Shown: positions 45,059 through 55,420, numbered from the stretch's first letter. The stretch is 64,000 nucleotides of DNA from Pseudomonas syringae KCTC 12500 (GCF_000507185.2 NZ_AYTM02000002.1:2581001-2645000); one strand, 5' to 3'. Program-made: numbers and translations. The notes: a model not told the origin generated them from the letters alone.

Positions 45059-46399
45059 TCAGTCCAGCTTCAGCACCTTGGCCAGGACGATTTTCGGGCC
45101 TTTCATCTTTTTGATGATGATGCGCAGGCCTTCCACTTCCAGTTGTTCCTCTTCTTCCGGCACACGCTTGAGCGTGTCGTAGATCAAACCGGCCAGTGTC
45201 TCGGCTTCAATGTGATCCAGGTCGATGCCCAGCAGGCGCTCGATCTTGAACAATGGCGTATCACCGCGTACCAGCAGTTTGCCCGGCTGATAGGCAAGAA
45301 TGCCGCGTTCCACCTTGCGGTGTTCGTCCTGGATGTCGCCCACCAGTACTTCGAGCACGTCTTCCATGGTCAGGTAGCCCACGATCTTGCCGTCGGCTTC
45401 TTCCACCACGGCGAAGTGCGCGCCACCCTTGCGGAACTGCTCAAGCAACTGCGACAGCGGCATGTGCCGGGAAACACGTTCCAGCGGGCGGGTCAGCTCG
45501 GCGAGGTTGAACGATTCCGGAATATGGTCCAGCGCTGCCAGCTCCAGCAGCAGGTCCTTGATGTGCAGCAGCCCGACGAACTCGCCACGTTCAGCGTCAT
45601 ACAGCGGATAACGGCTGAATTTGTGACGGCGGAACAAGGCGAGGATTTCCTTGAGCGGCGCGTTGAAGTCCAGCGACACCATGTCTTCGCGGGAGTTGGC
45701 CCAGTCGACCACTTCCAGCTCGCCCATTTCCACCGCCGACGCCAGCACGCGCATGCCCTGATCGCTGGGGTCCTGGCCACGGCTGGAGTGCAGGATCAGT
45801 TTCAGCTCGTCGCGGCTGTAGCTGTGTTCATGGTGCGGGCCGGGCTCACCCTGGCCGGCGATGCGCAGAATGGCGTTGGCGCTGGCATTGAGCAGGTAGA
45901 TGGCCGGGTACATCAACCAATAGAAGAAGTACAACGGCGCCGCTGTCCACAGCGACAGCAGCTCCGGCTTGCGGATCGCCCAGGATTTGGGGGCCAGCTC
46001 GCCGATCACGATGTGCAGATAGGAAATGATGAAGAAGGCGGTAAAGAACGACACGCCCTTGATCAATTCCGGAGTGTCCACGCCCACCGCCGCGAGCAAC
46101 GGCTCCAGCAGGTGCGCGAAGGCCGGTTCACCGACCCAGCCCAGGCCCAGAGAGGCGAGGGTGATACCCAACTGGCAGGCCGAAAGGTAGGCATCCAGCT
46201 GGCCATGGACCTTGCGCAGAATGTGCCCGCGCCAGCCGTTCTTGTCGGCAATGGCTTCAACCTTGGTCGAGCGCAGTTTGACCATGGCGAACTCTGCCGC
46301 AACGAAAAAACCGTTGAGCAGGACCAGGAACAAAGCAAACAGAATCATGCCGAAATCGGCGAAGAGTGAAGACAGGTTAAAGCTAGGGGAAGGGTCCAT
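45059..46399 (-). CDS. CNNM/CorC (HlyC) family membrane protein with CBS domains
   Basis: A 446-residue inner-membrane protein. The N-terminal DUF21 transmembrane domain (about 10-200) opens with 'LVLLNGFFVAAEFAMVKLRS'. A CBS pair follows (about 220-340, 'DFNAPLKEILALFRRHKFSR', 'IVGYLTMEDVLEVLVGDI') and then the CorC_HlyC C-terminal domain (about 360-440). Members are implicated in magnesium/cobalt export; the name hemolysin is historical. ATG at 46399. It stands between the M23 peptidase and phoR, on the phoBR strand but separated by about 100 bp. Confidence 0.92.
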   Translation of the reverse strand: MDPSPSFNLSSLFADFGMILFALFLVLLNGFFVAAEFAMVKLRSTKVEAIADKNGWRGHILRKVHGQLDAYLSACQLGITLASLGLGWVGEPAFAHLLEPLLAAVGVDTPELIKGVSFFTAFFIISYLHIVIGELAPKSWAIRKPELLSLWTAAPLYFFYWLMYPAIYLLNASANAILRIAGQGEPGPHHEHSYSRDELKLILHSSRGQDPSDQGMRVLASAVEMGELEVVDWANSREDMVSLDFNAPLKEILALFRRHKFSRYPLYDAERGEFVGLLHIKDLLLELAALDHIPESFNLAELTRPLERVSRHMPLSQLLEQFRKGGAHFAVVEEADGKIVGYLTMEDVLEVLVGDIQDEHRKVERGILAYQPGKLLVRGDTPLFKIERLLGIDLDHIEAETLAGLIYDTLKRVPEEEEQLEVEGLRIIIKKMKGPKIVLAKVLKLD

Positions 46400-46498
46400 G
46401 ATGGGGTTTTGCAGGGTCCGTATTAACAGGAAGAGGGTCGTGTCACGCCAGAGAAGACGCTATGAACCCGGCAATGTAGCGGCTCGAAGCAGGATTGC

Positions 46499-47821
46499 CT
46501 AGTAGTCTGAATCGTCGCTTGCGGGTTTGGACAACTGACCGCTGGCAAAGTGACAGGTAAAAACACTGCCCTTGCCAAGAACACTGTTGATCTCGAGATT
46601 GCCGCGATGGCGCAGCAGCACGTGTTTGACGATGGCCAGCCCGAGCCCTGTACCGCCGGTATTGGACGCGCGGCTGGTATCGACCCGGTAGAAGCGCTCG
46701 GTCAGGCGCGGCAGGTGTTTGGTCTCGATGCCGATCCCCGAATCCTGCACGCTCAGGTGCGCGCCCCGTTCGTCGGCCCACCAGCGAACACGGATCACGC
46801 CCTCGGCCGGGGTGTATTTGACGGCATTGAAGATCAGGTTGGAAAACGCGCTGCGCAGTTCGCTTTCGCTGCCCTTGAGGCGCATGTTGCTTTCCAGGCT
46901 GAGGTGGATCTGCTGGTTCTTGCTGCCCGACAGCGCGTTGGCATCGGCGGTGATGGTCTTGAGCAGGGAATTGACGATCACCGGGTGGTTGTCCGAGGGG
47001 TAATCGGTGGCCTCGAGCTTGGCCAGCAACAGCAGGTCATTGAGCAGCGTCTGCATGCGCCCGCCTTGCTGATGCATCTGTTGCAGCGCACGGACCCAGC
47101 GTGGGTTGACCTCGTCCACGTTATCGAGCAGCGTTTCCAGGTAGCCGAAGATCACCGTGAGCGGCGTGCGCAGCTCGTGAGACACGTTGGCGACGAAGTC
47201 TTTGCGCATCTGTTCCAGCTGATGAATGCGCGTCACGTCGCGCACCAGCATCAGATGCTCATTGTTGCCATAACGGGTGATCAGCAACTGAATGCGCAGG
47301 CGATCGTTGGTCGGCGACGGGATTTCCAGCGGCTCGCTGTAGTCGCCCAGCGCAAAGTATTCCTTGAAGCGTGGATGCCGTACCAGATTGGTCACGGGCT
47401 GCCCGCTGTCCTGCGGCGTCTTCAGGCCCAGCAGGGTTTCGGCAGCACGGTTCCACCACTCCAGGTTGCCGTCGCTGTCGAGCATGATCACGGCATCACG
47501 CAGCGCGGCGGTGGACTCCTGCACGCGGTCGATAACGGCCTGAAGGCGGCCACGAACGCGCTGGTCCCGGCGCTGCAGGTGGTAGATGCTGTCGAAGACT
47601 TCGCCCCACAGACCGTAACCGTCCGGAGGCGGCTCGTCGGCCTTGTGGCTGCTCAGCCAGTCGTGCAGGCGTAACAGCTGCTTGAGGGTCCAGGCCAGGT
47701 ACAGCCCCAGCCCGGCGGCCAGGCTCCAGGCATACTGCCCACTGATCAGGCCGACCAACAGGCAGGCGGTGACCAGCAACAACATGTGGCGTATCAGAGT
47801 GCCATGCCAATTTTGATTCAA
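46499..47821 (-). CDS. phoR: Phosphate regulon sensor histidine kinase PhoR
   Basis: Inner-membrane kinase and phosphatase for PhoB, 440 residues. Membrane segments lie at about 10-50, a PAS domain at about 95-195 ('DAVIMLDSDGNLEWWNRAAE'), the H-box 'FVANVSHELRTPLTVIFGYL' at about 205-225, and the N, G1 and G2 boxes in the ATPase domain ('NLIFNAVKYTP', 'VQDSGIGIETKHL', 'GTGLGLAIVKHVLLRH'). The start is TTG at 47821 giving 'NQNWHGTLIRHMLL', with AAGGA upstream; the later ATG would cut the first membrane helix. It follows phoB by 60 bp. Confidence 0.95.
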   Translation of the reverse strand: MNQNWHGTLIRHMLLLVTACLLVGLISGQYAWSLAAGLGLYLAWTLKQLLRLHDWLSSHKADEPPPDGYGLWGEVFDSIYHLQRRDQRVRGRLQAVIDRVQESTAALRDAVIMLDSDGNLEWWNRAAETLLGLKTPQDSGQPVTNLVRHPRFKEYFALGDYSEPLEIPSPTNDRLRIQLLITRYGNNEHLMLVRDVTRIHQLEQMRKDFVANVSHELRTPLTVIFGYLETLLDNVDEVNPRWVRALQQMHQQGGRMQTLLNDLLLLAKLEATDYPSDNHPVIVNSLLKTITADANALSGSKNQQIHLSLESNMRLKGSESELRSAFSNLIFNAVKYTPAEGVIRVRWWADERGAHLSVQDSGIGIETKHLPRLTERFYRVDTSRASNTGGTGLGLAIVKHVLLRHRGNLEINSVLGKGSVFTCHFASGQLSKPASDDSDY

Positions 47822-47881
47822 TTAGGGGTAAATCCTTGTCTGGTCTGCACTGGCCATTGCCCTGCGTCGACGCAGCGGTTT

Positions 47882-48571
47882 TCAGCTCTTGGTCGAGAAA
47901 CGATAGCCCGTGCCGCGCACGGTTTGTACCAGATTTTCATAGGCATCCCCCAAAGCCTTGCGCAGGCGGCGGATGTGAACATCGACGGTGCGTTCTTCGA
48001 CGTAGACGTTGCCGCCCCACACCTGATCCAGCAACTGACCGCGTGTGTAGGCGCGCTCCTGGTGGGTCATGAAGAACTGCAGCAGACGGTATTCGGTCGG
48101 GCCCATTTCGGCCGGTTTGCCGTCGATGGTGACCCGGTGGCTGATCGGGTCGAGCAGCAGGCCGCCGACTTCGATGGGCGCTTCGCCGTCAGTCGGGCCA
48201 GCGCGACGCAGCACGGCCTTGAGGCGTGCCACCAGCTCGCGCGGCGAGAAAGGCTTGGTGATGTAATCGTCGGCGCCCACTTCCAGGCCCTGAATCTTGT
48301 TGTCCTCTTCGCCCTTGGCGGTGAGCATGATGATCGGGATGTCCCCGGTCAGTTCGTCACGCTTGAGGCGCCGGGCCAGTTCGATGCCGGAGGTGCCAGG
48401 CAGCATCCAGTCGAGCAGAATCAGGTCAGGCTTGCGATCCACGATGATCGCGTGGGCCTGCTGAGAGTTTTCGGCTTCAATACAGTCGTATCCAGCCATT
48501 TCCAACGCAACGGCGATCATTTCGCGAATTGGCGCTTCGTCGTCAACGATCAGGATGCTCCTGCCAGCCAT
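47882..48571 (-). CDS. phoB: Phosphate regulon response regulator PhoB
   Basis: OmpR-type transcription factor of the Pho regulon, 229 residues. Receiver acidic residues D10, D11 and phospho-acceptor D54 ('[13 protein letters not shown]') are intact, and the C-terminal winged helix contains '[20 protein letters not shown]' and '[12 protein letters not shown]'. ATG at 48571 with AAGAGG upstream. First gene of phoBR; a Pho box 53 bp upstream indicates autoactivation. Other targets in this window are pstS and pstC. Confidence 0.97.
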   Translation of the reverse strand: MAGRSILIVDDEAPIREMIAVALEMAGYDCIEAENSQQAHAIIVDRKPDLILLDWMLPGTSGIELARRLKRDELTGDIPIIMLTAKGEEDNKIQGLEVGADDYITKPFSPRELVARLKAVLRRAGPTDGEAPIEVGGLLLDPISHRVTIDGKPAEMGPTEYRLLQFFMTHQERAYTRGQLLDQVWGGNVYVEERTVDVHIRRLRKALGDAYENLVQTVRGTGYRFSTKS

Positions 48572-48623
48572 GCTCGAACCTCTTGTCATTTAACTGTCTT
48601 GGAGCGCATTAGATAACGGAATT

Positions 48624-48641
48624 ATTGCAGTCGTGTGACAG
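48624..48641 (-). promoter_or_regulatory. Pho box upstream of phoB
   Basis: On the minus strand CTGTCACACGACTGCAAT: two PhoB 7-mers (CTGTCAC, CTGCAAT) with a 4-bp spacer, followed at 10 bp by TTATCTAAT as a likely -10 region. Confidence 0.85.
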
Positions 48642-48738
48642 GTCTGAATGAGGCTAGCACGCTGACAGGTCGCGGGGGCCCGCAAGCCTCGCGATCCGGA
48701 ATTTATTTCAGTCGTGCGCAGGCTGGCGGTGGCTGTAC

Positions 48739-49629
48739 TCAGCGCACCGCGTAGTCAGCGACGATGCCCAGGAATATCGCCAGTCCGGCCCAGTGATTGT
48801 GCAGAAAGGCCTTGAAGCAGGCGTCTCGCTCGCGCTCACGGGTGCTCCAGAATTCCCAGGCGAAGCAGCCCGCCGCTGCCAGCAGGCCGATGTAGAAGCA
48901 CGCGCCCAGTTCGAAGCGCGCACCGGCCAGCATCAGACAGCCCAGCGCCAGTCCCTGCAGGGTCAGGATGATGACCCGGTCGGCATCGCCGAACAGGACG
49001 GCCGTGGATTTCACGCCGATTTTCAGGTCGTCATCGCGATCGACCATGGCGTAGTAGGTGTCGTAGCCCACAGTCCAAAGCAAGTTGGCGATGTACAGCA
49101 ACCAGGCTGCAGCGGGCAGCTCGCCGGTTTCGGCAGTGAAGGCCATCGGCATGCCCCACGAGAACGCAGCACCCAGCACCACTTGCGGGTAATAGGTGTA
49201 GCGCTTCATGAACGGATAGCTGGCTGCCAGGGCGAGACCGCCGACCGACAGCCAGATGGTCGCCGCGTTGGTAAACAGCACCAGCACAAAGCTCAGGCCG
49301 ACCAGCACCGCAAACAGCACCAGCGCTTCCCGGGAGCTGACTTTGCCGCTGACCAGCGGACGCTGCTCGGTGCGTTTGACGTGGCCGTCCACCTTGCGAT
49401 CGGCGAAGTCATTAATTACACAGCCTGCCGCCCGCATCAGAAAGACGCCGAGCACAAAAATGAACACGGTCTGCAGCGACGGCGCGCCCTTGCCTGCAAT
49501 CCAGACCGCCCACAGGGTCGGCCACAGCAACAGGTAGACGCCGATGGGTTTGTCGATGCGTGTCAGCTGGATGAAGTCCCAGGCGCGTGGGCTCAGACGA
49601 TTGAGGGATTTGAGGAGGTACAGGTACAT
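48739..49629 (-). CDS. ubiA: 4-hydroxybenzoate octaprenyltransferase (polyprenyltransferase)
   Basis: Attaches the polyprenyl tail to 4-hydroxybenzoate in ubiquinone synthesis; inner-membrane enzyme with about nine helices, 296 residues. The Asp-rich prenyl-diphosphate motifs are '[20 protein letters not shown]' (about 70-89) and '[20 protein letters not shown]' (about 190). The start codon ATG at 49629 overlaps the ubiC stop by one base (TGATG), so the two are translationally coupled. The upstream open frame to 49785 is ubiC-antisense-free extension without family sequence. Confidence 0.96.
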   Translation of the reverse strand: MYLYLLKSLNRLSPRAWDFIQLTRIDKPIGVYLLLWPTLWAVWIAGKGAPSLQTVFIFVLGVFLMRAAGCVINDFADRKVDGHVKRTEQRPLVSGKVSSREALVLFAVLVGLSFVLVLFTNAATIWLSVGGLALAASYPFMKRYTYYPQVVLGAAFSWGMPMAFTAETGELPAAAWLLYIANLLWTVGYDTYYAMVDRDDDLKIGVKSTAVLFGDADRVIILTLQGLALGCLMLAGARFELGACFYIGLLAAAGCFAWEFWSTRERERDACFKAFLHNHWAGLAIFLGIVADYAVR

Positions 49630-50189
49630 CAGACGTGGTCCTTGTCGTGGATCGCAGTGCCCAGGGCGGGCAGGAAAACTTCGGCGACCAGCACGCTCAA
49701 TGCGCCTCGATCGAATCGCGAGCGGCGGGCCCACAGCCCGCGCGCTGCGTCGGCAGCGGGCAGCCAGGCCTCGGGGTAATGACACACTTCAAGCGTGCCG
49801 CGCACGAACGCCGGGTCACTGAACAGCAATTCACCCAGCGAACGAGTGCCCAGCTCATCCATATTCAGGCCGCCATCCAGCAGCGCGCTGCGGGCGGCGA
49901 CACTGCGCGCGAACACCCAGTTGTTGCCGTTACCGCGCAGGTACACCTCGCGCACCCAGCCTTCGCCAGCCTCTGGCAGGCCCAGCGCCAGGCACTCGTC
50001 AGGGCGCAAGGGCTGCCAGCCTTCAAACTGCGGAAATACGCTGAAACGACCGTCAGACAAACGGTCCAGCCGACGAGTAAGGGAGTCCTTATTGAACAAC
50101 CATTCGAGCATTACCGGGTCCGGCGCGTTGATCAATTGCTCGCGCTCGAGCCAGGCAGGGCCAATGAATGCGGGGGATTGCTGGGTCAC
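49629..50189 (-). CDS. ubiC: Chorismate--pyruvate lyase
   Basis: Releases pyruvate from chorismate to give 4-hydroxybenzoate, the substrate of UbiA. 186 residues, cytoplasmic. Conserved parts are '[20 protein letters not shown]' (about 32-51), '[20 protein letters not shown]' (about 77-96) and '[20 protein letters not shown]' (about 115-134). First gene of the ubiCA operon. Confidence 0.95.
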   Translation of the reverse strand: MTQQSPAFIGPAWLEREQLINAPDPVMLEWLFNKDSLTRRLDRLSDGRFSVFPQFEGWQPLRPDECLALGLPEAGEGWVREVYLRGNGNNWVFARSVAARSALLDGGLNMDELGTRSLGELLFSDPAFVRGTLEVCHYPEAWLPAADAARGLWARRSRFDRGALSVLVAEVFLPALGTAIHDKDHV

Positions 50190-50376
50190 GGTAAGCCAGT
50201 TCCGGCAGCCAACGAGGCCGCGAGCTTAGCATGATTGCCGGCCTCGACCGACGGTCGGCAGAACGTCGGGTCATAGATCAGACTTGCATCCGCGCCTGCC
50301 GATCAGTACAACGCCCTTCAGAAGGCGGCAACTGACCGTCGTACGCTATTGAGCCTGATAAACGAGAGAACCTGAC

Positions 50377-50544
50377 ATGAAGAAGTGGCAATGCATCGTC
50401 TGCGGCCTGATTTATAAAGAAGTTGATGGCTGGCCGGATGACGGAATTGCGCCCGGCACCCTTTGGCAGGATGTGCCGGAAGACTGGATGTGCCCGGATT
50501 GCGGCGTGGGCAAGATGGACTTTGAAATGATCGAAATCGCTTGA
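50377..50544 (+). CDS. Rubredoxin
   Basis: A 55-residue iron protein with one Fe held by four cysteines: 'CIVCG' (C6, C9) and 'CPDCG' (C39, C42), with the conserved '[12 protein letters not shown]' between them. ATG at 50377 follows GAGAGAACCTGAC. It passes electrons from the reductase encoded 63 bp downstream to oxygenases such as alkane hydroxylase or to other acceptors. P. aeruginosa has two rubredoxin genes at this place as I recall; only one is here. Confidence 0.95.
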   Translation: MKKWQCIVCGLIYKEVDGWPDDGIAPGTLWQDVPEDWMCPDCGVGKMDFEMIEIA

Positions 50545-50607
50545 TTGCTTCCTGCAAACAGGGGTTGGCAACAACGGGCACCAGGCACAGTGAAATAGGG
50601 AAGAACA

Positions 50608-51756
50608 ATGAGCGCACCTGTCGTCATCATCGGCACCGGCCTTGCGGGGTATAACCTCGCTCGAGAGTTTCGCAAGCTGGACGCTGACACGCCGCTGCTA
50701 TTGATTACGGCCGACGATGGCCGTTCCTACTCCAAGCCGATGCTCTCTACCGGCTTTGGCAAAAACAAGGAAGCCGACGGCCTGAGCATGGCTGAAGCCG
50801 GCGCCATGGCCGATCAGCTAAAGGCCGAGGTGCGCACGCATACGCGGATCAGCGGCATTGATCCTGGCCACAAACGCCTGTGGATCGGCGAAGAAGCGGT
50901 GTATTACCGTGATCTGGTGCTGGCCTGGGGCGCCGAAACCATTCGTGTACCGGTGGAAGGCGATGCAGGCGACGCGATTTTCCCGATCAACGATCTTCAG
51001 GATTACGCCCGTTTCCGCGCGGCTGCGGCGGGCAAGCGTCGGGTGTTGATTCTCGGCGCAGGGCTCATTGGCTGTGAGTTCGCCAACGACCTCATCCTGG
51101 GCGGCTATGAAGTGGATCTGGTGGCGCCGTGCGAACAGGTCATGCCGACCCTGTTGCCCCCTGAGGCCGCGGCTGCGGTGAAGTCCGGTCTGGAAAGCCT
51201 GGGCGCACGTTTCCATCTGGGCCCGGTGCTGACCCGCCTGAACCGCGATGGTGAGGGCCTGCAAGCGCACTTGTCAGACGGGCAGGTGATGGACTGCGAT
51301 CTGGTGGTGTCAGCCATCGGCCTGCGTCCTCGCATTGAGCTGGCCGCTGCTGCCGGCTTGCAGACCGGGCGCGGCATTCTGGTCGACCGCCTGTTGCAAA
51401 CCTCCCACGCCAACATCCACGCGCTGGGTGATTGCGCTGAAGTCGATGGCCTGAACCTGCTCTACGTGATGCCATTGATGAGCTGCGCTCGTGCGTTGGC
51501 CCAGACGCTGGCCGGAAACCCGACTTCCGTCAAATACGGGCCCATGCCGATCACCGTGAAGACGCCCGCCTGCCCGCTGGTGGTTTCGCCGCCGCCGCGT
51601 GGCAGCGATGGCCACTGGAGCGTCGAAGGGCAGGGCGCTGATATCACGGCGCTGTGTCATGACGCTGATGGCCATCTGCTGGGCTATGCCCTGACCGGCG
51701 CTGCGGTTATGGAAAAACTCGCACTCAACAAGGTGCTACCTGCGTTATTGGCGTGA
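50608..51756 (+). CDS. Rubredoxin-NAD(+) reductase
   Basis: A 382-residue FAD enzyme that transfers electrons from NADH to rubredoxin. Dinucleotide-binding motifs are '[16 protein letters not shown]' (FAD, residues 5-20) and '[16 protein letters not shown]' (NAD, about 147-162); the FAD-closing '[10 protein letters not shown]' lies at about 271. ATG at 50608 follows GGGAAGAACA. It forms a two-gene unit with the rubredoxin. Confidence 0.93.
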   Translation: MSAPVVIIGTGLAGYNLAREFRKLDADTPLLLITADDGRSYSKPMLSTGFGKNKEADGLSMAEAGAMADQLKAEVRTHTRISGIDPGHKRLWIGEEAVYYRDLVLAWGAETIRVPVEGDAGDAIFPINDLQDYARFRAAAAGKRRVLILGAGLIGCEFANDLILGGYEVDLVAPCEQVMPTLLPPEAAAAVKSGLESLGARFHLGPVLTRLNRDGEGLQAHLSDGQVMDCDLVVSAIGLRPRIELAAAAGLQTGRGILVDRLLQTSHANIHALGDCAEVDGLNLLYVMPLMSCARALAQTLAGNPTSVKYGPMPITVKTPACPLVVSPPPRGSDGHWSVEGQGADITALCHDADGHLLGYALTGAAVMEKLALNKVLPALLA

Positions 51757-51947
51757 TTTCACGTCATTTTGTCGGATTGACCCTGCATTTCTGCCAATAA
51801 ACCGCATTCATGCACTGGCGCGGGTCAGTTCGGCATGCCATTCTCGACCTCGTCTGCCGCTACGTAGAGCTGTCGCGGCGCCTTGTTGCCGTTTTTTACA
51901 AAAGCGGCGCGGGACATAAAAACAAAAAACCGTAAAAGAGGCTTCAT

Positions 51948-52223
51948 ATGCGTAAACCAGAAGTTGCAGCCGCCATCGCTGAAAAGGCGGATCTCACCAA
52001 AGAACAATCCAATCGCGTTCTCAATGCCATCCTTGAAGAGATTACTGGCGCACTGAACCGCAAGGACAGTGTCACGCTGGTAGGTTTCGGTACTTTTCTG
52101 CAACGCCACCGTGGCGCCCGCACTGGCAAGAACCCACAGACCGGGGAGCCGGTTAAAATCAAGGCAAGCAACACGGTCGCCTTCAAACCGGGGAAAGCCC
52201 TGAAAGACAGCGTCAATCCTTGA
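51948..52223 (+). CDS. HU family DNA-binding protein
   Basis: A 91-residue histone-like protein that bends and compacts DNA as a dimer. The HU signature 'GFGTFLQRHRGARTGKNPQT' (about 46-65) and 'IKASNTVAFKPGKALKDSV' at the C-terminus are clear. The N-terminus 'RKPEVAAAIAEKADLTKEQS' is the variant seen in the minor Pseudomonas HU rather than the main 'MNKSELIDAI' type. AAGAGGCTTCAT precedes ATG 51948. It has its own strong terminator. Confidence 0.94.
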   Translation: MRKPEVAAAIAEKADLTKEQSNRVLNAILEEITGALNRKDSVTLVGFGTFLQRHRGARTGKNPQTGEPVKIKASNTVAFKPGKALKDSVNP

Positions 52224-52265
52224 CACCCTGTTGTGCGCCTCGGCGGGAGACGCACAACCTACAGG

Positions 52266-52298
52266 CGGGCACACCAATCGGATTGGATGCCCGTTTTT
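52266..52298 (+). terminator. Rho-independent terminator of the HU gene
   Basis: CGGGCA (52266-52271) pairs with TGCCCG (52288-52293), with an inner CCAATC/GATTGG pairing, followed by TTTTT. Confidence 0.9.
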
Positions 52299-52470
52299 CG
52301 TTTCTGTCGCATGACGCCGATGCTGCCTCTCGCTTCCTGTGAGAATTGTCCTACTCCATTCCGTGTAATTGCCTTCCAAAGCCCCAGCTTTGCCTGACTT
52401 TTTCTTGTTGTTGATTCCCTTAGAGTGCCGTCCCTGCTGCACCCCTTCAATTACTCTCGGGAAATCCAGA

Positions 52471-52914
52471 ATGAAAAAGCCATGGAAGTTTGCTGCTGTT
52501 GCGGCTCTGATCGCCACGACCAGCGGTTGCGTGAGCTACAACGTCAGCCAGCCAAGCGCGCCGCTGGAAGGCACGGTCAAAACCGACCTGAAAGCTGACG
52601 TCAAGGTTGGCGGTACCATCAGCGGCGAGTCGTCCACCAACGTGCTGTTCAATTTCCTGAGCTTCGGCGGCGATAATCAGTTCGCCGACGGCGTGACCTA
52701 CGGTGGCGCAAGTGGCGGTGGCGGCCTGGGTCTGGCGTTGCCTGATCCTGTCTCGACGACCAAAGCGGCAGCCGCCTTCAAGGCGGTGAAATCCTCCGGT
52801 GCCGATCTGATTGTTGCGCCGCGCTACGAAGTCAGCGTCAAAGACTACTTCATCTTCAAGAAGGTCGATGTAAAGGTCACGGGTAACAAAGGCAGCATCA
52901 GCAGCATTCGTTGA
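52471..52914 (+). CDS. Predicted lipoprotein of unknown function
   Basis: A 147-residue protein with a lipoprotein-type signal: 'MKKPWKFAAVAALIATTSGC' with the lipobox ending in Cys 20. The mature part is Gly- and Ser-rich ('TYGGASGGGGLGLALPDP') and ends in a beta-like stretch ('VAPRYEVSVKDYFIFKKVDV'). This resembles small exported proteins of the TRL/DUF6567-like type that present a repeated Gly-rich core; the assignment is loose. ATG at 52471 was chosen over an upstream in-frame ATG because the signal peptide begins there. Confidence 0.8.
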   Translation: MKKPWKFAAVAALIATTSGCVSYNVSQPSAPLEGTVKTDLKADVKVGGTISGESSTNVLFNFLSFGGDNQFADGVTYGGASGGGGLGLALPDPVSTTKAAAAFKAVKSSGADLIVAPRYEVSVKDYFIFKKVDVKVTGNKGSISSIR

Positions 52915-53080
52915 TGTCAGTGTGATGCTGCTTCCCACGCGGAGCAGCATCCTCATGTTCGGTAACTGTTTTGTGCCGATCTCCCTCGAAATCCTTTCTT
53001 GTCCTACAGGTTTTGCGCCGATAACCCGCTACTCTGCCACGCTGATTCCGAGTCGGAAACCGCGTGTTCAGAGGCCGTGT

Positions 53081-53458
53081 ATGAAATTTCGTTTTCTTTT
53101 GTGGATGCTGGGCCTGCTGATGGCCCGCGCCAGTCGTAACAACCCGGCGTTCCAGCAGCAATTGGCTGGCAAAGATCTGACCTTTCAGCTGCAGACCGCC
53201 GATGGCAAGGTTGCGCGGCACTTCGTGGTCAACGATCAGCGGATCCGCAGTGCAAGTGGCACGGTTGCAGAGCCGGCCTTTGCCATCGTGTTTCGTGATG
53301 CAGCCTTTGGTTTTGATACCCTTCAGGCGAAGAACAAGCAGCTGGCGTTCATGAAGGGCATTCAGGACAAGGATATTCAGATCAAGGGCAACCCGGCCCT
53401 GGTGATCTGGTTCCAGGGCCTGGTCAAATACCTCAAACCGAGAAAGAAAACGGCCTGA
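53081..53458 (+). CDS. SCP2-like small protein
   Basis: A 125-residue protein. A hydrophobic N-terminus ('FRFLLWMLGLLMARAS') is followed by a sterol-carrier-type core: 'GKDLTFQLQTADGKVARHFV', 'PAFAIVFRDAAFGFDTLQAK', 'KDIQIKGNPALVIWFQGLVK'. The last part matches the usual SCP2 ending in which a Gly-rich turn precedes a helix. It may bind lipid at the membrane; no partner gene is evident. It is convergent with the DUF4105-type gene, with the two stop codons abutting. Confidence 0.72.
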   Translation: MKFRFLLWMLGLLMARASRNNPAFQQQLAGKDLTFQLQTADGKVARHFVVNDQRIRSASGTVAEPAFAIVFRDAAFGFDTLQAKNKQLAFMKGIQDKDIQIKGNPALVIWFQGLVKYLKPRKKTA

Positions 53459-55420
53459 TCACGGCAACTGCAGCCCGCCTGCAGCCTTGTGCAACGCCCT
53501 GAGGTGCTCCGACACCTGTTTGAGATTGGCTTCGTTGGCGGCAATCTCTTTGGCACGCTCAGGCTCCAGCAGGGCTCGTACTTCCTTGTCGAGATCGCCG
53601 GTCAGGCGCTTGAGCTGTTTCTGGCGCTGACTGCTTTCTGCTTCAAGACGCTGCCATTCACCCGCCTGTGGCAAACCGTACCCGTCGCTGCCCAGCAGCT
53701 CGGCAGGCCGGCTGAGGAACCCGCTGCTGGCGAGGATTTCCTGCAGCGTTTTGGTGGCGTTGGAGACTTTGCCGTCTTTCAATTCCCGCGCACCCAGGTA
53801 GCTCTGTTTCACTTCGTCCTGAGCCAACAACAGTTGCCTGCGCAGGCTGGCCTGCTCCAGCAGCAGAATCGCAGCGCTGGTGCGCAGATCGGCTTTGCCG
53901 AACCACTGGCTGCGCTCACTGGCGGGTAGCGCCATCCAGTCTTCCACGGTGTTCTGTTTGATCGGCAGGTGCTTCTTCAGCACTTCGAACATCGCCTGAT
54001 AGCGGTCGCGGTAGGAGTCGAACCGATAGCCCAGACGCAGCGCTTCCTTGGGATCGTCCAGTACGCTGGTGTCAGCCAGCCCACGGCCTTCGAGGACTTC
54101 AAGCAAACCGTTAGGCAAAATGCTGTCCAGGCCGACGAGCTTGGGGTTGTGCGTACCGGCGCGCAGCAGTTTGAGATTTTCAACGGCGCAGTTGTTCGAG
54201 AGGAAGTAATAGTTGCCGTCGTAACTCCAGTGCATCTCGGCGGCGTGCTGCACCAGCCCTTCTATTTCCGGACGCGACAGCTTGATTGGTACCGACGCCA
54301 GGCTGCGCAGTTCGGTCTTGGTGTATTCATCGATGACCTGCGCTAGTGGCAGAACGAACAGGCGCGACGGGTAGGCACCCATCAGGCCGTCCCAGCTGGA
54401 CAGCTGCACGTCGCCAACAAACGCCCGGTACGACAGCACCAGGTGCTGATCGAGGTCCAGTCGACAATCCGGACCACGCGGGCGGCCGGGTTTGCAGATC
54501 ACCAGGCGCAACATGCTGTGGCCCCAGCGGCTTGCCCAGTTCTGGTTCGCCTCGGCCAGCAGATAATCCACCGCATAGGCCCGCTCCGGGTCCAGCTTGC
54601 CCAACGGCTCTCGGCCGAAGTCGCTGCCGGCGTTCAGGTAGGGGTAGAACTTCGGGCATTCGTTATGGGCTGCAGGTGCCCAGCCAAAACGCTCCTTGTA
54701 ATATGCATACAGGGCAGGGCGACGGCAGGCGTAGGCCGGATCAAGGAGGAAGTACTCCATGTTCACCGCCACGAATTCCAGCGGGCTGGTGGTTTCGTAG
54801 ATGTCCGGGCTGCGGGCAACCTGGCCGTTATGTTCCTCGCGGTCGCCGCGACGTCCGACATATTGCTGCCAGCCCGCCAGGTCCAGCAGGCGAGGATCGT
54901 CACTCAGGGTGAAGCGTCGCTCGGTCTGGCCGCGACAGTTGTCAGGCAGGCCGATCTTGCCCAGCGAACTGCTGCGTGAGGTACAGCGAAAAATCGCCGC
55001 TCGCTCGCTGGGCGACCACAGGCGGGCGCGGTCGTAGACGTGGGTCAGCTCATGCAGGACAGTGGCAAGCAACTCACGACGCACCGTACCATGTGGCCGG
55101 CCCGTCTGGGCCGTGGCTGCCGAGCCGTCCGTCAACGAGGCCAGCAGGTGGCTGTTGAGGTACAGCTGATAAGGACCTGCAGCCTGACCATAGGCGTTCT
55201 GCGGCATGTCAGCGGACCAGCTCACCTCGACGGTGCGGTCCAGTGCTTCGACGAAGCTGGGCGGTAGTGCGTGCAGGGCTTCGTCGAGCAGCGCCTGGCT
55301 GGCTTGCTGTTGCGGCGCATCGAGGCCGTCGGTGTGCAGTTCCAGCTTCAGGCTGGCAAAGGCATGCGTACCGACCAGCGACAGCGCGCCAGCAAGCAGC
55401 CAGGCGCGAAACCGCCTCAC
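53459..55420 (-). CDS. Exported DUF4105-type protein with HExxH zincin motif
   Basis: A 653-residue protein with a signal peptide ('AWLLAGALSLVGTHAFA'). The N-terminal half has a zincin site 'VLHELTHVYDRA' (H123, E124, H127), with a plausible third ligand Glu in 'SPLEFVAVNMEYFL' (E215). The middle is DUF4105-like: 'NWASRWGHSMLRL' (G300-H301) and later 'YYFLSNNCAVENLKLL' (C411), an order His-then-Cys that recalls permuted NlpC/P60-type thiol enzymes (inference). The C-terminal about 150 residues are helical and charged. GTG start at 55420 overlaps the stop of the preceding DUF2388 gene by 4 bp (GTGA), so the two are translationally coupled. Confidence 0.82.
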   Translation of the reverse strand: MRRFRAWLLAGALSLVGTHAFASLKLELHTDGLDAPQQQASQALLDEALHALPPSFVEALDRTVEVSWSADMPQNAYGQAAGPYQLYLNSHLLASLTDGSAATAQTGRPHGTVRRELLATVLHELTHVYDRARLWSPSERAAIFRCTSRSSSLGKIGLPDNCRGQTERRFTLSDDPRLLDLAGWQQYVGRRGDREEHNGQVARSPDIYETTSPLEFVAVNMEYFLLDPAYACRRPALYAYYKERFGWAPAAHNECPKFYPYLNAGSDFGREPLGKLDPERAYAVDYLLAEANQNWASRWGHSMLRLVICKPGRPRGPDCRLDLDQHLVLSYRAFVGDVQLSSWDGLMGAYPSRLFVLPLAQVIDEYTKTELRSLASVPIKLSRPEIEGLVQHAAEMHWSYDGNYYFLSNNCAVENLKLLRAGTHNPKLVGLDSILPNGLLEVLEGRGLADTSVLDDPKEALRLGYRFDSYRDRYQAMFEVLKKHLPIKQNTVEDWMALPASERSQWFGKADLRTSAAILLLEQASLRRQLLLAQDEVKQSYLGARELKDGKVSNATKTLQEILASSGFLSRPAELLGSDGYGLPQAGEWQRLEAESSQRQKQLKRLTGDLDKEVRALLEPERAKEIAANEANLKQVSEHLRALHKAAGGLQLP